Assembly (NCBI GenBank): GCA_019750335.1
Contig: JAIEOQ010000003.1
Coordinates: 527,992 to 591,991 of the forward strand
Direction of reading: 5' to 3'
Length of the DNA: 64,000 nt
From: Candidatus Obscuribacterales bacterium
GTDB lineage: Bacteria; Cyanobacteriota; Vampirovibrionia; Obscuribacterales; Obscuribacteraceae
The position numbers were made by a program, and so were the translations under genes. Under the pieces are notes generated by a model, which did not search any database, was not told the DNA's origin, and worked only from the letters and a program-made list of their open reading frames with translations. This document shows, one piece after another, positions 29,545 to 37,652 of the stretch (positions are counted from its first letter, which is position 1; the number at the start of each line of letters is the position of its first letter).

Positions 29545-30891
29545 ATGAACTCGTCCGATGAACACGAACACAAACCGGCTCCGCTTCATGGCATAAAACT
29601 GTTTCTTTCCGTGCTAGGCGGGATCATTCTTTTATTGTTCATTGTTGGCTTACTTCCGCGCATAATGCAAAAACAAGAGCTAAAAAAAGTACATGAAGAA
29701 ACAACCGGAGCGATACCGGTCGTTCATACAATTATCTCCAAACCATCGGCAAATACCGAATCAATCACCTTGCCCGGTAATATCGGCGCCATTCAATATA
29801 CGACTATTTATGCTCGGATAGACGGCTATCTGAAAGACCGGATGGTGGACATCGGCGACACAGTAAAAACCGGACAATTACTTGCCACAATTGATACACC
29901 AACAGTGGATCAAGAGCTTTTGCAAGCTCGTGCTGATTTGCTTAAAGCAAAAGCTGAGCTTGAAACATCCAAATCCAATCTTAAAGAAGCAATCGCCAAA
30001 GACAAACAAGCTTTAGCAGATATTGAAAGAGCAAAAGCCAATGTCGCTTATGCCACAGTTACAGCCAAACGCTGGCAGGATATGTGTGTACGCGGTGCCG
30101 TCAGCGAACAAAGTCGCGACGAAAAAGTACGTTCACTAGAATCGACCTCAGCCGATCTGCAAGCCAATATCGCCAACGAACAAGCAGCTAAAGCCCAGAT
30201 TGAAAGCTCGCGCTCCGAAATCAATCAAGCCGCAGCTAATGTAAAAGCCAAACAAGCTGACGTGGCTAAATATGTTGCCGAACAATCTTTCCAAAAGGTG
30301 TTGGCTCCTTTTGACGGAGTAATTACTTATCGTAAAGTCGATCCAGGCGCTTTGATTACTCAAGGCAGCCAATCAAGCAATTTAGAACTTTTCCAATTAG
30401 CTAAAATTGATTCGTTACGTATTTATGTCAGCGTGCCGCAAAGAATCGCTCGTTATTTGCGCGATGGCATGACAGCCGATGTGCTAGTACCTGAATATCC
30501 CGAACGCAAGTTTGTCGGCATAGTGACAAATGTCAGCGGCGCTCTCGATCCGAACACACGTACTCGTCAAACCGAAATCAAAATCAAAAATCAGGACCAT
30601 GCCTTGCTGCCCGGCATGTATGCTGAAATAAAATTGACGACATTACGCGAGCAGCCGTGGATTCGTGTACCGGGAACAACCCTTGTTACACGTGCCGACG
30701 GACAATTTGTCGTCGTCATTAAAGATTCAAAAGCTCATTACCAGCCAATTACCATCGGTCGTGATTTCGGCAATGAAGTTGAAATACAAACCGGTTTGCA
30801 GGGCAACGAATTAATAGTAGTCAGCCCCTCTGACGATCTCCAGGAGGGCGAGCAAGTGAAAAGCGAGCCGTTACCCAATGAATCCACTTAA
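29545..30891 (+). CDS. RND periplasmic adaptor (membrane fusion protein)
   Basis: The 448-residue protein has an N-terminal membrane anchor (about residues 20-42) and the barrel-sandwich half-motif GYLKDRMVDIGDTVKTGQLLATIDTP. A long coiled-coil hairpin rich in Ala, Lys and Gln (about 105-235) is followed by the return strand FDGVITYRKVDPGALI and the beta-barrel and membrane-proximal domains (VPGTTLVTRADGQFVVV). It joins the RND trimer to TolC. The ribosome site GAGG overlaps the stop of RND copy 2, so translation is coupled. The position after two pump genes is unusual; adaptors usually come first. Confidence 0.92.
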   Translation: MNSSDEHEHKPAPLHGIKLFLSVLGGIILLLFIVGLLPRIMQKQELKKVHEETTGAIPVVHTIISKPSANTESITLPGNIGAIQYTTIYARIDGYLKDRMVDIGDTVKTGQLLATIDTPTVDQELLQARADLLKAKAELETSKSNLKEAIAKDKQALADIERAKANVAYATVTAKRWQDMCVRGAVSEQSRDEKVRSLESTSADLQANIANEQAAKAQIESSRSEINQAAANVKAKQADVAKYVAEQSFQKVLAPFDGVITYRKVDPGALITQGSQSSNLELFQLAKIDSLRIYVSVPQRIARYLRDGMTADVLVPEYPERKFVGIVTNVSGALDPNTRTRQTEIKIKNQDHALLPGMYAEIKLTTLREQPWIRVPGTTLVTRADGQFVVVIKDSKAHYQPITIGRDFGNEVEIQTGLQGNELIVVSPSDDLQEGEQVKSEPLPNEST

Positions 30892-30971
30892 CGTGACTCG
30901 CTGACAAATTGCTGAACTATGATTGTTGTTGCGGTAGTTGCCGCCAACGCTACAAAAGATATTAGTATCAT
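30888..30971 (-). CDS. Candidate 27-residue single-pass membrane microprotein
   Basis: ATG at 30971 on the reverse strand is preceded by GGAGG with a 9-base gap, one of the best ribosome sites in the region. The frame encodes 27 residues and ends in TAA, which shares two bases with the TAA of the convergent adaptor gene. Residues 1-23 are almost wholly hydrophobic (MILISFVALAATTATT, then IIVQQFV), followed by a polar SESR tail. Size and layout recall AcrZ or KdpF, small helices that bind a larger transporter; no kdp genes are visible. It may be a partner of the adjacent RND pump. Expression is unproven. Confidence 0.45.
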   Translation of the reverse strand: MILISFVALAATTATTIIVQQFVSESR

Positions 30972-31071
30972 GATTTATTTCCTCCAAAGTTTGTGACTGA
31001 ACTCGTATCTGATTTGTTTCCCAATAACTAAAAAACGTTCAAGGGAACAATCTTAGGATGTTAAGAGGTAA

Positions 31072-31671
31072 AATGATCCACACTTCATCTTTCAAGCAAA
31101 AACTCCAGAATGCGCTGCACTAGTGCGCATCCCCGCCAACGATGAAACTTGGATTAAACGTGTTCTTGACTTGGGAGCCGACGGCATTATCGTTCCGCAA
31201 GTAAAAACAGCCAAAGAAGCCGCTTTTGCAATAAGTGCAGCTAAATACCCGCCCTTGGGCACACGTAGCGTTGGTATCGCCAGGGCTCATGGCTACGGTG
31301 CCGATTTCACTACTTATATAAATGAAGCAAATGACCGCCTAACAACAATCATTCAAATTGAACATATTGAAGCTGTACATAATATAGATGCGATTTTAAA
31401 AGTAGCCGGTATAGACGCTGTAATCATCGGTCCATACGATTTATCAGGCAGTATGGGTAAGCTCGGACAAGTGCAGGACGCCGAAGTACAAAAAGCAATC
31501 CAAACAGTACATAACGCCTGCAAAAAACATAAAATCCCAGTTGGCATATTTGCTTTGCAAGCGGAACAAGGAAAATCCTATCTTGCTCAAGGTTATGAAC
31601 TCTTGGCTTTAGGCATTGACAGCCATTTGCTCATGTCCGCAGCTAAGAATTCACTGTCAGCAAGCAAATAG
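31072..31671 (+). pseudogene. HpcH/HpaI aldolase remnant lacking the N-terminus
   Basis: From about 31102 the frame gives the later two-thirds of an HpcH/HpaI aldolase: LVRIPANDETWIKRVLDLGADGIIVPQV, GTRSVGIARAHGYG, the metal-binding Glu in IIQIEHIEA, and the metal-binding Asp in IIGPYDLSGSMG. The first ~65 residues of the barrel, with the catalytic His, are absent; a stop (TAA at 31069) closes the frame just upstream and only GTG at 31123 could start it. Family members are about 250 residues; here about 190 remain. I call it a remnant produced by 5' deletion. The short frame from ATG 31073 is in another phase and ends at 31121. Confidence 0.65.
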
Positions 31672-31686
31672 AAATGATTACCAAAA

Positions 31687-31723
31687 TTCCTTAAATCATA
31701 GCTTTCAGCTGCGATTTAAGGAA
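31687..31723 (+). terminator. Hairpin after aldolase remnant
   Basis: An 11-bp perfect stem (TTCCTTAAATC with GATTTAAGGAA) encloses a 15-base loop just after the aldolase remnant. There is no clean U-run directly after it, so it is only a possible terminator. Confidence 0.4.
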
Positions 31724-32076
31724 AGAATGCTTTTGCAGTCTTTTATTGTCTACTTCAAATGCAGCAATGGATGAGGCTTTAATAATCTGATATATAGGCA
31801 AGCTATAAGATCTCTATAGATCAGCCTATCTTGCTAATTGTCTTAAACCCGGCTTATCATAGCCTCAATAGAAATCAACAAAGTCACTTAAGCCCTTGCA
31901 CCATCAGGTTTGCTTGTCATTTGCACGACAACAAAATTGATCAAGGCAATGACAGACCTAAGCAAGTATCAGCACTGATACGAGCCGGCTGTTGGTCTCT
32001 TAACGCAAATCGGTCGCATACCTAATGAATTCCTGGATCGCCGGGAAGCAGCTTGTCACGCTTCAAGGAGGCAGTT
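31724..32076. other. Non-coding stretch, nothing recognised
   Basis: About 350 bp between the aldolase remnant and the small TPR-like gene. Short frames here have no ribosome site and no family character. The only clear element is the AAGGAGG ribosome site (32064-32070) of the next gene. A promoter must lie here but I cannot place it with confidence. Confidence 0.5.
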
Positions 32077-32415
32077 ATGAAACGTGCAGATGAACTCCAA
32101 CAGTTCGCCAATATGTGCGAAGAAAAGGGAGATTATGTTAAGGCAGCTCGCCTGCATACAAAAGCTCTTGCCGCGAAAGAAAGAGTCTCGGAAAAAGACG
32201 ATCCGGAGTTAATTTCCTACCTTTACAATTCAGCAATGATCAATTGTGCCATTGACCGCAAGCAAGAGGCAGAGACCCTGTTTAACCGCTTGCTTGAGCT
32301 ACTTCTTGCTTATTATCCGGAAGAACATCTGGATGTAAAAGAGATAAGACAGATACTGCTTGATCTATACGTGGATGAAGAAGTCTCGGCCCTACCTCTT
32401 GCCGTCACAGCCTAA
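32077..32415 (+). CDS. Small TPR-like helical protein
   Basis: ATG at 32077 has AAGGAGG six bases upstream, which decides it over the in-frame TTG at 32053. The 112-residue product is all helical with TPR-type repeats: ELQQFANMCEEKGDYVKAARLHTKALAAKERV, then YNSAMINCAIDRKQEAETLFNRLLEL. There is no signal or membrane segment. It probably binds a partner protein. A strong terminator follows at 32463-32498, so it is a single-gene unit. Confidence 0.7.
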   Translation: MKRADELQQFANMCEEKGDYVKAARLHTKALAAKERVSEKDDPELISYLYNSAMINCAIDRKQEAETLFNRLLELLLAYYPEEHLDVKEIRQILLDLYVDEEVSALPLAVTA

Positions 32416-32462
32416 GTTTTGCCCGTTCGGTTTCTCCTAACCGATTGATCCGATACCACCAC

Positions 32463-32498
32463 AAAGGAAAGAGCAGTCTTCGGGCTGCTCTTTCCTTT
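32463..32498 (+). terminator. Rho-independent terminator
   Basis: A perfect 14-bp stem (AAAGGAAAGAGCAG with CTGCTCTTTCCTTT) closes an 8-base TCTTCGGG loop and has a U-rich 3' arm. It follows the small TPR-like gene by about 48 bp. Confidence 0.85.
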
Positions 32499-32566
32499 AG
32501 GTATAAATTACCCAGCAAATACCAGTTTTGTGGTTATCATTAGGAGAATCAATTCCGTGAGAGATT

Positions 32567-33091
32567 ATGAAAAAGTACAGCTGGGCATTATTCTTACTCG
32601 TCGCTTCCTTACTTGCTCCTATTGAAAGTTCTGCGGAGACCGTAAATCCGGGTGTAACGCTTAAAACCTTAGTCAAAGCTAAGCCTGACGTTGTTTACGA
32701 AGCGATTCGTCATGCTCACGAGAATAATAGCGATAGCTGTCGCGTTCTCTCCCAAACAAAAAATACCTGTCTGGTTGAAGAAAAATTCGATGGACTGCCG
32801 ATTATCGGCAATGCTAAATGTATTTACGAAGAGTTTTATCGCAGCCCAAGCACCATCGACTATCGTATGCGTAGCTCAGATAAATTCAAAGCTTTCGAAG
32901 GTAGCTGGTCTTTGACTCCGCAAGCAAACGGCGAGACTTTAGTCGAATTAAGATCCTATATAGACACCGGTCTGCGTATTCCTTTCGCTAAAAAAATCAC
33001 CGAAACAACAACAGCTTCCGAAATACGCGAGCAGCTAGCTGAAATAAAAAAAGCAGCAGAAGCTCACAACAATAAAGTTGCTGCAAAATGA
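32567..33091 (+). CDS. Exported SRPBCC (START-like) protein, paralogue of 5709-6317
   Basis: A signal peptide (residues 1-24, cleavage after SSA-E) precedes a single START-like domain: VTLKTLVKAKPDVVYEAIRHA, the ENNSD and LVEEKFDGLPIIGNAKC segments, FKAFEGSWSLTP, and a long Lys/Ala C-terminal helix. These match the order of landmarks in the copy at 5709-6317. The stop overlaps the ATG of the cytochrome P450 by four bases (ATGA), so the two are translationally coupled and probably act on related hydrophobic molecules, although one is exported and the P450 is not. Ligand unknown. Confidence 0.7.
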   Translation: MKKYSWALFLLVASLLAPIESSAETVNPGVTLKTLVKAKPDVVYEAIRHAHENNSDSCRVLSQTKNTCLVEEKFDGLPIIGNAKCIYEEFYRSPSTIDYRMRSSDKFKAFEGSWSLTPQANGETLVELRSYIDTGLRIPFAKKITETTTASEIREQLAEIKKAAEAHNNKVAAK

Positions 33092-34437
33092 AATCGGCCG
33101 TCAAGCCGCTTCCTAAAGGACCAAAAGGCAGCTTTTTTTTCGGTTGTGCCGACAAGCTCAAAAACCAACCGCTGGAATTTTTGACTGATTGCCGCAATCA
33201 ATACGGCAATATAGTCCCTTTCAAGGTCGGTCCGTTTCCGGTGCTTTTCTTAAACGAACCGGAATTCATGCATACGGTGCTCGTCACTCAAGCTCATAAC
33301 TTTACTAAAGACGCAGCAATAAAAAATAATCGAGCATTCTTTGGCCAAGGGCTGTTAAGCAGTGAAGGCGATCTCTGGAAACAAGAACGTCGTCTTGCTT
33401 CGCCTTCTTTCAATCATAAAAGTCTAGAGTTATACGGACAGATAATGATCGAGCATACACAAAAAATGCTTGATCGTTTTGTCGATGGTCAGACTATCGA
33501 AATTCAAAAAGAAATGATGGGATTGACCTTAGGCATCGCCGCCAAAACTTTGTTTGACAGCGAAATAACCAAGGACAATAGCGAGTTTGTTTCAGCTTTA
33601 ATCGACGCCCAAAAATATTTAGCAGACCGCATGAACAATCCATTACTTCTGCTACTTCCCGAATCGGTGCCTTTTCCGACTAATATCCATCTGCTTGAAG
33701 CGATCAAAAAAGTAGATACTGTCATATTCAAATTGATTGATGAACGGAGGAATCATACTGAAGGCAAGCATGATCTACTCTCTACTTTCATTGCACTTAA
33801 AGAGAATCAGGAAAACAGCGGCTTAACCGACAAGCTGATTCGCGACGAGGTTTTTACTCTCTTTTTTGCCGGTCATGAAACAACAGCGTTGACATTGACT
33901 TGGACTCTTTATCTGCTTGCCTCACATCCGGATGTTGCCGCCAATTTGGTTCACGAGCTGAACACCGTATTGAGGGGACGTTTACCAGAAGTAACTGATT
34001 ACAGCGCCCTGACTTATACCGAAAAGATAATCAAAGAATCAATGCGCCTGCGCCCACCGGTTTGGGCAATCGGCCGCGAAAATATTCAAGATTGTCTCAT
34101 TGGCGAATATGAAATAAAGAAAGGTACGGCAGTTATTCTCAGCCAATGGGTTATGCATCACGACAAACGTTTTTATGATTCGCCTGATTCATTCAAGCCC
34201 GAACGTTGGACTCCTGAATTTACCCATAATTTGCCTAAATTCGCCTACTTTCCTTTTGGCGGCGGACCGCGGACTTGTATCGGCAATGGTTTTGCCATGC
34301 TCGAATCAGTCATGGCCTTGTCAGCGATAATGCAAAAATTCAGTCTTGAACTGGAGCCGGGTCAAAACGTAAAATTATTGCCGGCTGTTACTCTACGCCC
34401 GGAGAAAGACCTACGCTTGAGACTGCATAAGAGATAA
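33088..34437 (+). CDS. Cytochrome P450
   Basis: The 449-residue protein carries all P450 landmarks: the oxygen-activating I-helix FFAGHETTALTLTW, ExxR (Glu317, Arg320) in KESMRLRPP, PERW, and the haem loop PFGGGPRTCIGNG with thiolate Cys397. There is no membrane anchor, so it is a soluble bacterial monooxygenase. The general pattern is close to fatty acid/CYP110-like and CYP4-like enzymes, but I cannot assign a CYP family. No ferredoxin or reductase gene is near. It overlaps the SRPBCC gene by 4 bp and precedes nagZ by 2 bp, forming a three-gene operon. Confidence 0.93.
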   Translation: MKSAVKPLPKGPKGSFFFGCADKLKNQPLEFLTDCRNQYGNIVPFKVGPFPVLFLNEPEFMHTVLVTQAHNFTKDAAIKNNRAFFGQGLLSSEGDLWKQERRLASPSFNHKSLELYGQIMIEHTQKMLDRFVDGQTIEIQKEMMGLTLGIAAKTLFDSEITKDNSEFVSALIDAQKYLADRMNNPLLLLLPESVPFPTNIHLLEAIKKVDTVIFKLIDERRNHTEGKHDLLSTFIALKENQENSGLTDKLIRDEVFTLFFAGHETTALTLTWTLYLLASHPDVAANLVHELNTVLRGRLPEVTDYSALTYTEKIIKESMRLRPPVWAIGRENIQDCLIGEYEIKKGTAVILSQWVMHHDKRFYDSPDSFKPERWTPEFTHNLPKFAYFPFGGGPRTCIGNGFAMLESVMALSAIMQKFSLELEPGQNVKLLPAVTLRPEKDLRLRLHKR

Positions 34438-34439
34438 AT

Positions 34440-35558
34440 ATGAACAAAGATCTTTCTTACTTCGGCAAACATTTTTTAGTTGAACCAAAAGGAACACGTT
34501 TAACTAAAGAAGAGAGCGATCTTCTCAAACTGCTTCAACCGCGAGCAATCATGTTTCGCAAAAGAAATTTTTTGCAAGAAGCTAAGTATGATCTTTGGCA
34601 CGAAGAATATTCGCAGCTTCTGGCTGATTGCCGCCAGGCTCTTGGCGACAAAGATATTATTGTCTCAGTTGATCATGAAGGTGGCAGAGTAATCCGTCCG
34701 CCTTTACCAATTACTCCTTTTCCTTATGCTGACAAATGGTCAAGTTCGATTAGTGCAGTGGCAGCGGCTATGGCTACCGAACTTAAATCAATCGGCATCA
34801 ATGTCAATTTCGCTCCGGTTGCCGACATCAACAGCAATCCGGACAACCCGGTAATCGGCTCCCGCGCTTTTGCTCACACCCCAGAATTAGTCAGCGCTGC
34901 GGCCCTTGAGTTTGCTAAAACATTACAAGCCCACGGTGTCATACCTTGCGCTAAACATTTTCCCGGACATGGCGATACTAAATCCGACTCGCACTATTCT
35001 TCACCAATTCTCGATCTTAACTTAGCAGAGTTGGAAAAACGCGAGCTTGTGCCATTTCAAGCTCTAATTAACGCTGGCGTACCGATGGTGATGACCGCTC
35101 ATCTTCTTTTTCCGCAAATCGATCCGGATCATATTGCCACTAATTCAAAAAAAATACTGACTGAGCTGCTCCGACAAAAAATGGGCTTTAAGGGAATAAT
35201 CATTGCCGATGCTTTAGGCATGAAAGCAGGCAATGACATCATCAAACAAGAAGAGAATATAGCCAAAGCGCTAAATGCCGGCTTGGATATTTTTCTTGTT
35301 GCCGGTGACAATGTCACCATGGATGATGCCTTAAAAACCGCTGTACTAATGGACAAAGCAGCAAAAGAAGGCCGCATTGAAGCAGACGCCCTTGAAAGTT
35401 CACAAAAACGTATCGAGCTGTTTTTACAAAATCTTCCTCAGTACACACCTTATAAACTTGATGCTCAAACTTTTAGCGACCATCACGAGCTTGCCGCCAA
35501 GCTGGCGAACACTGGAATGCCTGAAGAGTTTAAGTTATCTTTGCCCGGCTTTGAATAA
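34440..35558 (+). CDS. GH3 beta-N-acetylhexosaminidase, NagZ-like
   Basis: NagZ removes GlcNAc from muropeptides in peptidoglycan recycling. The 372-residue protein has VSVDHEGGRVIR, NFAPVADINSNPDNPVIG, and the catalytic-loop KHFPGHGDTKSDSH with its His. GVPMVMTAHL and the nucleophile Asp257 in IIADALGMK follow. There is no signal peptide, which fits the cytosolic NagZ group. Its link to the P450/SRPBCC pair (2-bp spacing) is operonic, but the functional tie is unclear. The C-terminal ~70 residues are less conserved. Confidence 0.88.
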   Translation: MNKDLSYFGKHFLVEPKGTRLTKEESDLLKLLQPRAIMFRKRNFLQEAKYDLWHEEYSQLLADCRQALGDKDIIVSVDHEGGRVIRPPLPITPFPYADKWSSSISAVAAAMATELKSIGINVNFAPVADINSNPDNPVIGSRAFAHTPELVSAAALEFAKTLQAHGVIPCAKHFPGHGDTKSDSHYSSPILDLNLAELEKRELVPFQALINAGVPMVMTAHLLFPQIDPDHIATNSKKILTELLRQKMGFKGIIIADALGMKAGNDIIKQEENIAKALNAGLDIFLVAGDNVTMDDALKTAVLMDKAAKEGRIEADALESSQKRIELFLQNLPQYTPYKLDAQTFSDHHELAAKLANTGMPEEFKLSLPGFE

Positions 35559-35561
35559 CGC

Positions 35562-35590
35562 TTGACAACAAGTTGGAACTGGGCTAGGCT
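35562..35590 (+). promoter_or_regulatory. sigma70-type promoter of the GGDEF gene
   Basis: TTGACA at 35562-35567, a 17-base spacer and TAGGCT at 35585-35590 lie in the 84-bp gap before the GGDEF gene. This is the clearest promoter I found and predicts a leader of about 45 bases. Confidence 0.6.
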
Positions 35591-35642
35591 GGCACCGGGA
35601 TTATCTGTTAGGATAGGAAAACGTCGGTGAGGATGTAAGCGC

Positions 35643-36344
35643 GTGGGAAAAATCGGTCATCTCAGTCAAATTTGGCTCTACGGTGAAGATTCGCTCTATC
35701 GAAAAGCAATCGAAACTTTGATGGCGAAACGTCCGGAAATGAAAAGAGTGCTTGCCGACCCGGCAGTGCTTGAGCAAGTCAAAGAGTTCGAAGCCAATCA
35801 GCTTCAAGATGTGGAAGCACTTGCTGAAAATACCGCCGAAAATATGGAGCGATTAGCGCTTCTTGACACCCTGACCGCTACTTATAACGGCCGCAGCTTT
35901 CTACGTCTTTTAGATCAAACTCTCAAACAAGCTTGGCGATACAACCGTGTTGCTTCTTTGTGTATGGTTTCCATAGACAACTTCGAAGATATACAAAAGG
36001 AGTATCAGGATCTAACCGCCAATGCAGTCCTGCGGATTTGCGCTGATGCCATTAAAAAAACAGTGCGCAGCCAAGACATCGTCGCTCGCTATAGCGGTAC
36101 TGATTTCGGCATTATCATGCCCGATACGGCCACCGCAGCAGCAACTATTATTGCCGAACGAATCAGAGAGACTCTGGGTACTCAAGTGATAAGCCATAAT
36201 TGGCAAAATATCAAAATTACCGCCAGCTTGGGCTTAGCTACTTATCCGATTCATGCTTATGACCGTGATGAGCTTATTTCAATTGCGATGCAGGCACTTT
36301 ACGTCTCTAAATCACGAGGCGGCGATCGGGTCTGCACAATATAA
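35643..36344 (+). CDS. GGDEF-domain protein with degenerate active site and intact I-site
   Basis: The 233-residue protein has an N-terminal helical part (about 1-70) and a GGDEF fold (about 73-230) with the usual DTLTATYNGRSFL opening. The active-site motif is SGTDF (151-155) instead of GGDEF/GGEEF, so the metal- and GTP-binding acids are mostly lost and cyclase activity is unlikely. The inhibitory RxxD (Arg142-Asp145) sits exactly five residues before it, as in c-di-GMP-binding cyclases, so it may be a c-di-GMP receptor. The start is GTG at 35643 with GAGG upstream. No EAL or sensor domain is present. Confidence 0.85.
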   Translation: MGKIGHLSQIWLYGEDSLYRKAIETLMAKRPEMKRVLADPAVLEQVKEFEANQLQDVEALAENTAENMERLALLDTLTATYNGRSFLRLLDQTLKQAWRYNRVASLCMVSIDNFEDIQKEYQDLTANAVLRICADAIKKTVRSQDIVARYSGTDFGIIMPDTATAAATIIAERIRETLGTQVISHNWQNIKITASLGLATYPIHAYDRDELISIAMQALYVSKSRGGDRVCTI

Positions 36345-36395
36345 AGCGTCTGACCTGGCGAAACCCTGTCAAGCGTTTTATGATCTACTTTGCGT

Positions 36396-37652
36396 ATGTT
36401 CAAATTCATTCACGCAGCTGACATACACCTGGACAGCCCCTTGTCCGGATTGGAGCGTTATGACGGCGCTCCAGCCGAAAGACTGAGGCAAGCGTCTCGT
36501 CGTGCCTTAGAAAACCTAATTAGCTTAGCGATCACAGAACAAGTACAGTTCGTAGTTATAGCCGGCGATTTATTCGATCGCGACTGGAAAGACTACAATA
36601 CCGGGCTTTATTTTGTGCAGCAAATGTCTCGTCTGAAAGCAAAAAATATTGCCGCTTTCATTCTTAAAGGCAATCATGACGCCGAAAGTCGCGTCACCAA
36701 AAGCTTGCCCTTGCCGGACAATGTCCATATTTTTTCACATAAAGAACCCCAGACTTTTCGCTTAGAGAACTGTCCCGTTTCAATCCACGGACAAAGCTTT
36801 GCCACAAGCGCAGTTACCGACGATCTGTCCCTTAACTATCCGGCTGGCGATTCAGGACGTTTCAATATCGGCGTCTTACATACTTGCGCCGCCGGACGCG
36901 AAGGACATGCACCTTACGCACCTTGCAAGCTCGAAATATTGATCAACAAAGGCTACAACTATTGGGCTTTAGGTCATGTACATAAACGTGAAGTACTCAA
37001 TCAAGATCCATTGATTATTTTTCCCGGCAATATACAAGGGCGTCATGTACGTGAAACAGGCAGCAAAGGCTGTTCCCTTGTTAGTGTCGACGATCGTTAT
37101 CAAATCCAGGAAAGCTTTCAAGAACTTTGCGTAGTCCGTTGGGAAGTTTGCCAAGTCGACGCTTCAAGCTGCGAGAATAACGATCAAGTGCTTGAGGTTG
37201 TACGCACTGCTTTAGCCAATCTACTTGAGCAAGGGCAAGGCATGCCTCTGGCTGTACGTCTGGAAATCCACGGTCAAAGTCCTGCCGATGCCCAATTACG
37301 TGCGCAAAAAAATCACTTTGTCGAATCAGCCAGATCAATTGCCATTCAATTGGCCTCAGACCTGCTATGGCTGGAAAAGATCAAAATTCTCACGAGTGCT
37401 CCGACAAACGATTCAGCTTCTTTGACTGCCGAAGGACCTCTCTCTGAGCTGCTTGAATATATCGATGAGATCGGCAAATCCGCACTGCAATGGGAAACAT
37501 TGGAAAAAGAGCTGGCCGACTTGAAAGCTAAGTTACCGGCCGATCTTCCGGAAGCAACACGCTTCTCCGATCCGCAATGGCACAAAGAAGTAATGGATGA
37601 CGTCAAACAGATTTTGCTGGAAAGACTTTACAGACCTGGTCAAACTAAATGA
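36396..37652 (+). CDS. YhaO/SbcD-like metallophosphoesterase (DNA repair exonuclease)
   Basis: ATG at 36396 gives the classical start MFKFIHAADIHLDSPLSGL; an in-frame TTG at 36390 is less likely. Metal-binding motifs are complete: D-x-H (AADIH), GDLFD, GNHD (LKGNHDAES), the His in VLHTC and GHVH (LGHVHKRE). This is the Mre11/SbcD nuclease fold in the YhaO subgroup. It overlaps the next gene by four bases (ATGA), which encodes its Rad50/SbcC-like ATPase partner, so the pair forms a double-strand-break processing complex by analogy. The C-terminal ~100 residues are helical and probably bind the ATPase. Confidence 0.92.
   Translation: MFKFIHAADIHLDSPLSGLERYDGAPAERLRQASRRALENLISLAITEQVQFVVIAGDLFDRDWKDYNTGLYFVQQMSRLKAKNIAAFILKGNHDAESRVTKSLPLPDNVHIFSHKEPQTFRLENCPVSIHGQSFATSAVTDDLSLNYPAGDSGRFNIGVLHTCAAGREGHAPYAPCKLEILINKGYNYWALGHVHKREVLNQDPLIIFPGNIQGRHVRETGSKGCSLVSVDDRYQIQESFQELCVVRWEVCQVDASSCENNDQVLEVVRTALANLLEQGQGMPLAVRLEIHGQSPADAQLRAQKNHFVESARSIAIQLASDLLWLEKIKILTSAPTNDSASLTAEGPLSELLEYIDEIGKSALQWETLEKELADLKAKLPADLPEATRFSDPQWHKEVMDDVKQILLERLYRPGQTK

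Noticed and set aside
31073..31123. Short frame beginning MIHTSSFKQK before the aldolase remnant
   Set aside because: It is in another phase over bases that read as aldolase in the correct frame, and it ends after 16 codons.
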